Shown piece by piece: positions 60,674 through 64,000 of a stretch of 64,000 nucleotides of DNA. Both the position numbers and the translations under genes were made by a program. Numbering within the stretch: position 1 is the stretch's first letter; every line of letters begins with the position of its first letter. Source of the stretch: Candidatus Poribacteria bacterium (GTDB taxonomy: Bacteria > Poribacteria > WGA-4E > PCPOR2b); assembly GCA_003635265.1 (NCBI GenBank), contig PYIZ01000050.1, positions 1 to 64,000 on the forward strand. The letters run 5' to 3'. A model generated the notes under the pieces. That model searched no databases and was not told where the DNA came from. It saw nothing but the letters and a program-made list of their open reading frames with translations.

Positions 60674-62866
60674 TTAGTCTTGATACTCTACGAGAAGTAC
60701 CTCGTGGAGGTTTACCGCTGGCACTACGACCGTCGCAGGGTCTTCTGACGCCTCTAGATTTGTCTCCTGTAGCGGCAATCGTGCCGATTTCACCGCAAAA
60801 TCATTGAACTGAACCCGAATGTTGTGGATGGGGTTCACCTCGCGGAGCGACAAAAACGTGGTCATCTCCCCATCGTGTTTCTCACGACTGGTAATACGCC
60901 ACGGCAGGAGTGGGATGGGATTGTTGAGCAGATGAATCATCAATTCATTCGCACCTCGGTGGGCAGCGGTCACCTCAATAGCTTCCGGCATCTCAAACTC
61001 GATAGGTGGAGGTGTCCGTTTCACCAAGTCGACGATGAGCCGTTTCAGTGGCGGATACGGATTGTTCATATACGCTCCACCCACATCACCGCAGATATAA
61101 ATCGCTTTGCCTTTCCCATAACGGTTCATTGTGATAACTGGTTCGGGCGAATCGTAATCCATCCTTGGATCGAAATCCTTCAGTAACCGTTCCCCTTCTA
61201 GACAACTTCGTGTGCAAAGTACATGGATATCTGCATCCGGCAGAACGGATACCGCAGATTCTTGACCGTAAAAACAGATGACATAGCCGAATTTGCGCGA
61301 CAACTCTGCATCTTGCAGGATGTATATGATACCGTGATCATTTGTACCCCCACGCGATCCTTGGTACTCCACGCCTAATACATCGGAGAGGGCAAATTTG
61401 CCACGCTCACGTCCAAGTTCGTCGAGCAACGAGGTCTCATGGGTAGCGATGAGCGTGCCACCTTCATGGACAAATCTTCTGATAGCCTCACACTGTTCGT
61501 CGGACAAACACGCACTGTTTGAGAGAAAGAGTAAACGATATTGGGCTAACGTCTCGTAGTTCAACCGCTCGTCCAAAACGAAGTCGAACAGCAGGTGCGA
61601 CCGATTCAATATCTCGTAGGCACCGTAAGCGTCCTTCTGCCCAATCTCATGAAAATAGGTCTGCCCTGTGTTCTTGGGAATCTCGGACGGACGAAAATCC
61701 CGGTTCTGCTGTGAGTAGTGCAGTGCGACATATTTGACCGTATCACCTTTGATGTAATCAACCCGTTTCTTGAATTCGCTGAAGACAGACTTGACTGTGT
61801 CCTTATGGAGAATTGTGGGTCCGTCGAAGGGATTTCCACACGGCACCCCACCGTTAGCGATGGCAGCTAGTCCAGCGATGGCGGGAGAAAACGTTTCAGG
61901 ATAAGGTGCACCGCCAAATCCCTGTAGTGATTGAGTGACGTTTCGGAAGAGGCCGAAGGGCGTACCGGTTGACCGCAGAACCTTTGCTGTAAAGTTGGGT
62001 TCTCGTAAGGACCGAAATGTCTCTACGAAAAAATAGCCACCAACGTCTTCTAGATGAAAGGAGTTGAGCGGGTGACCGTCTGACCAATCCGCGGTCGGTC
62101 GAATGTATGAATTCATATCAAGAATAACATCCGGATATTTCGCCCTGATCTGCCGGAAGAGATGGTGCATAAAATCCTTCATCTTCTCGTAGCGCCAGTT
62201 GACAAAGTGTCGAAAATCCATAGAATCAAAGTCAACCTTTCGGGGAATTTCCAACCCTGTCTCTTCCCGAAATAGTCTTTCACAGTAACTACAACAGCAG
62301 GAGGGATAAAAAGGACGCTCCTCGTGGGAGCCGTAGTTGGTGTCGTCGAAATAGAAGCCGTCGAGATCAAGATTATCCAACCATTCAATGAGATATTCCG
62401 GCAACCAGTCCCGATAGGGTGAGTTAAAACAGAACCAGCCCAGATTCTCAATTTCAGACCTGCCATCATCTAAAAACTCCATTAACCACTCAGGCTGAAG
62501 CGGTTTGAGCGGCTTGGTGTATATGACGGGATAGTAGCTGAGGATGAGAATACCTCGTTGGTGTGCCAGTTCCAAAAATCTCGGCAGGCGATCGTTGTCA
62601 ACATTGGGATATGGCGGAATCATCTTTGAGCGAAAGCGGGGCGTACCTCTGTTAATCTCCCCATCGACCACCTGCACCTCGACACCAATTTCATCGATGA
62701 AGTCCACCCATTCCTCGACAGACAATCCGACGTACGACTCCCCCGGTTGGACACAACTTGGGTAGCACTCTATGCGACACACACGCTTTTCGTAGGGGTT
62801 TTCTGCCAGCCTTTGGGCAGTGGATCCGACTCTATTCACTCTTGATTGTCTATCCTCTGCATTCAT
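60674..62866 (-). CDS. Glycoside-hydrolase-like protein with beta-galactosidase-type trimerisation domain
   Basis: A 730-residue protein. The N-terminal 360 residues look like a TIM barrel of the hypothetical glycosyl hydrolase type: WFCFNSPYRDWLPEYLIEWL, LDLDGFYFDDTNYG with acidic residues at a strand end, and a Cys-rich loop (YPSCCCSYCERLF). From about residue 400 a glutamine-amidotransferase-like domain of the GH42 trimerisation kind follows (YRLLFLSNSACLSDEQCEAI, FVHEGGTLIATHETSLLDE). There is no signal peptide. It should act on a carbohydrate, but the substrate is unclear. The Cys pairs in the loop may bind zinc, as in GH42 enzymes. It is first in a two-gene unit with a serine hydrolase. 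Confidence 0.78.
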   Translation of the reverse strand: MNAEDRQSRVNRVGSTAQRLAENPYEKRVCRIECYPSCVQPGESYVGLSVEEWVDFIDEIGVEVQVVDGEINRGTPRFRSKMIPPYPNVDNDRLPRFLELAHQRGILILSYYPVIYTKPLKPLQPEWLMEFLDDGRSEIENLGWFCFNSPYRDWLPEYLIEWLDNLDLDGFYFDDTNYGSHEERPFYPSCCCSYCERLFREETGLEIPRKVDFDSMDFRHFVNWRYEKMKDFMHHLFRQIRAKYPDVILDMNSYIRPTADWSDGHPLNSFHLEDVGGYFFVETFRSLREPNFTAKVLRSTGTPFGLFRNVTQSLQGFGGAPYPETFSPAIAGLAAIANGGVPCGNPFDGPTILHKDTVKSVFSEFKKRVDYIKGDTVKYVALHYSQQNRDFRPSEIPKNTGQTYFHEIGQKDAYGAYEILNRSHLLFDFVLDERLNYETLAQYRLLFLSNSACLSDEQCEAIRRFVHEGGTLIATHETSLLDELGRERGKFALSDVLGVEYQGSRGGTNDHGIIYILQDAELSRKFGYVICFYGQESAVSVLPDADIHVLCTRSCLEGERLLKDFDPRMDYDSPEPVITMNRYGKGKAIYICGDVGGAYMNNPYPPLKRLIVDLVKRTPPPIEFEMPEAIEVTAAHRGANELMIHLLNNPIPLLPWRITSREKHDGEMTTFLSLREVNPIHNIRVQFNDFAVKSARLPLQETNLEASEDPATVVVPAVNLHEVLLVEYQD

Positions 62867-62925
62867 GGCGCGTTTTCCTTAACACTCAACCTAATAGAGC
62901 GCCAAGCGTTATTTGTGTTATCTGG

Positions 62926-63339
62926 TTAGCCCCCTACGCTTGCTTTGGATACAATTGTCCCCTCAATAGCGTTCAGAAACTGGAGGACTTCACTGGTCGC
63001 TGGTGGGGCGTTCTGAAATTTGGATTGGTATTCTTTGAGAATCTGATTCAGTCGCATCAAATCTGTTCGACGATCTGTGGTCGCTTCTCTGACCCGCTCA
63101 AACTGAGAGCCGATTTCTTCAACGGATACACCATCCGGTTTCCGCAGCCAGCTGCCATCCGGGGCTTTCATCAACAGGTGTGCTTCGATAGCGTTCAAGG
63201 CACGCTCTGCCATCCAATATCGTGCCCCCTCAGGTCCACCCAACCTTTGATAAAGCAAGGCTCCGACTGCGGCGATAATTATCGCAACAACGAGCCCGGT
63301 CGTCACCACACGCCGGTAACAGCCCTTCCTCTGCACCAT
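62926..63339 (-). CDS. Hypothetical single-pass membrane protein
   Basis: A 137-residue protein with one N-terminal membrane segment (VVTTGLVVAIIIAAVGALLY, about residues 11-30). The rest is outside and mostly helical (FERVREATTDRRTDLMRLNQ, SEVLQFLNAIEGTIV). No family recognised. It follows the amidohydrolase gene by 3 nt, so the two are probably translationally linked. Confidence 0.6.
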   Translation of the reverse strand: MVQRKGCYRRVVTTGLVVAIIIAAVGALLYQRLGGPEGARYWMAERALNAIEAHLLMKAPDGSWLRKPDGVSVEEIGSQFERVREATTDRRTDLMRLNQILKEYQSKFQNAPPATSEVLQFLNAIEGTIVSKASVGG

Positions 63340-63342
63340 ATA

Positions 63343-64000
63343 TCACAATTTCCCCTCACGGATTGTTAAATCTGCTTGCAACTTCTGGTTGGCAATAACC
63401 ATCGTACCGTGTGTGTCGAAAAGCTCGAATTCGCCTTCGATGACATCAAAAACAGCGATATCAGCAATCGTTCCGATTTTGAGATGACCGAGTTTATCCT
63501 CACGCCCAATTGCTCTTGCCGCCGCAATCGTCGATTTCTCAATGACCTCCTCAAGCGAGAGTCCAAGACTTAAGAATTTTGATAATGTTGTCGGGAGATC
63601 GTAGACAGGACCGTTGATATTGCCGGAGTGCAGATCTGTACTGATGACGTCGGAGATGAATCCCTGCTCCATTGCACGTTGGGCGACCTCGTAATTAAAA
63701 CTCCCGCCACCATGTCCAACATCAAAGATAACCCCATCTTCGCGGGCTGCCCACGCATCCGGGATAACCCTTCCTTTATCATCAACGATACAGTCACCAT
63801 TACCTTGAAAACAGTGGGTGACGACATCGCCGGGGCGCATCAGTTTCAGAACATCGGGGAGCGGAACCCCAGTCCCAATGTGCACCATGACGGATGTATC
63901 GGCAATTTCAGCCGCTTCAATTGCCAGCTTTAACGGTTCAACACCATTATCACCAACTTGGGATTTACCCTGACGCACTTTAACGCCGACAGTAATGTCC
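63343..64000 (-). CDS. Amidohydrolase/deacetylase family protein (5' end outside window)
   Basis: The C-terminal 218 codons of a metal-dependent amidohydrolase. The frame is open to the window edge (DITVGVKVRQGKSQ precedes the first internal start), so the N-terminal metal motif is not seen. VMVHIGTG, VVTHCFQGNGD and FDVGHGGGSFN carry the later His ligands, and ISTDLHSGNINGPVYDLPTT the final Asp. The pattern matches the deacetylase/D-glutamate-deacylase-like group rather than dihydroorotase. It probably removes an acyl group from an amino or sugar compound. It runs directly into the small membrane protein gene. Confidence 0.85.
   Translation of the reverse strand, partial: DITVGVKVRQGKSQVGDNGVEPLKLAIEAAEIADTSVMVHIGTGVPLPDVLKLMRPGDVVTHCFQGNGDCIVDDKGRVIPDAWAAREDGVIFDVGHGGGSFNYEVAQRAMEQGFISDVISTDLHSGNINGPVYDLPTTLSKFLSLGLSLEEVIEKSTIAAARAIGREDKLGHLKIGTIADIAVFDVIEGEFELFDTHGTMVIANQKLQADLTIREGKL

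Noticed and set aside
1-64000. rRNA and tRNA genes
   Set aside because: No rRNA segment or convincing cloverleaf was seen in the intergenic regions by eye; a covariance search would be needed to exclude tRNAs fully.

Overview
The window looks like a piece of a Gram-negative, environmental bacterial genome with roughly half G+C. The mix of genes resembles Candidatus Poribacteria or a related sponge-associated or planctomycete-like lineage: six intact phytanoyl-CoA-dioxygenase-type (PhyH) genes, three long DUF6785/DUF6784-type membrane proteins, enolase-superfamily sugar-acid dehydratases, an unusual sulfatase, and a secreted WD40 protein with a dockerin and a FlgD-like tail. The lineage is an inference from gene content; no rRNA or tRNA gene was seen.

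Layout. 0-5.3 kb: the 3' part of a TnpB transposon, a sulfatase-like protein, a stand-alone MetH reactivation domain, a DUF58 protein and an NAD-dependent epimerase. 5.3-8.7 kb (minus): a WD40 protein with 21 repeats. 9-14.1 kb: a duplicated nucleotidyltransferase, a mandelate-racemase-family enzyme, a DUF547 protein and a coiled-coil protein. 14.1-17.3 kb (minus): a dihaem cytochrome c and two tandem mannonate-dehydratase-like genes. 17.5-22.7 kb: a sugar-catabolic cluster (two PhyH, Gfo/Idh/MocA oxidoreductase, rhamnonate-dehydratase-like enzyme, inositol-phosphatase family). 22.9-24.2 kb: a primary-type sigma factor. 25.2-34.2 kb (minus): a tightly packed housekeeping operon (membrane protein, secA, Trm112-like, sppA, Clp1/Grc3 kinase, methyltransferase, ABC exporter). 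34.4-40.7 kb: pterin dehydratase, lipid acyltransferase, EamA permease, a rhodanese-MoeB/ThiF fusion, zinc ribbon, uppP and a BMP-type binding protein. 40.7-55.3 kb: accessory region of PhyH genes, DUF6785 proteins, an MFS permease, a degenerate enolase-family gene, pseudogene remnants and many palindromes. 55.2-64 kb (minus): aminotransferase, MDR and SDR dehydrogenases, methyltransferase, serine hydrolase, glycosidase-like protein and an amidohydrolase running off the edge.

The most striking signal is at 37775-37777. The rhodanese-MoeB/ThiF gene has a single in-frame TGA exactly where E1-like sulfur-transfer enzymes (ThiF, MOCS3) carry their active-site cysteine. The frame then stays open to the natural C-terminus, including the second half of the zinc site, and a hairpin of bacterial SECIS type starts 15 nt after the TGA. 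I read it as a selenocysteine protein. A second in-frame TGA, in a 2OG-oxygenase remnant near 48.5 kb, replaces what looks like an arginine codon and is simple decay. Other notable items: a palindromic repeat inserted in frame inside a membrane-protein gene, a dead second copy in a duplicated nucleotidyltransferase, two enolase-family proteins with altered metal ligands, a terminator hairpin in the leader of a PhyH gene, and gene-conversion-like mosaicism in the tandem mannonate dehydratases.
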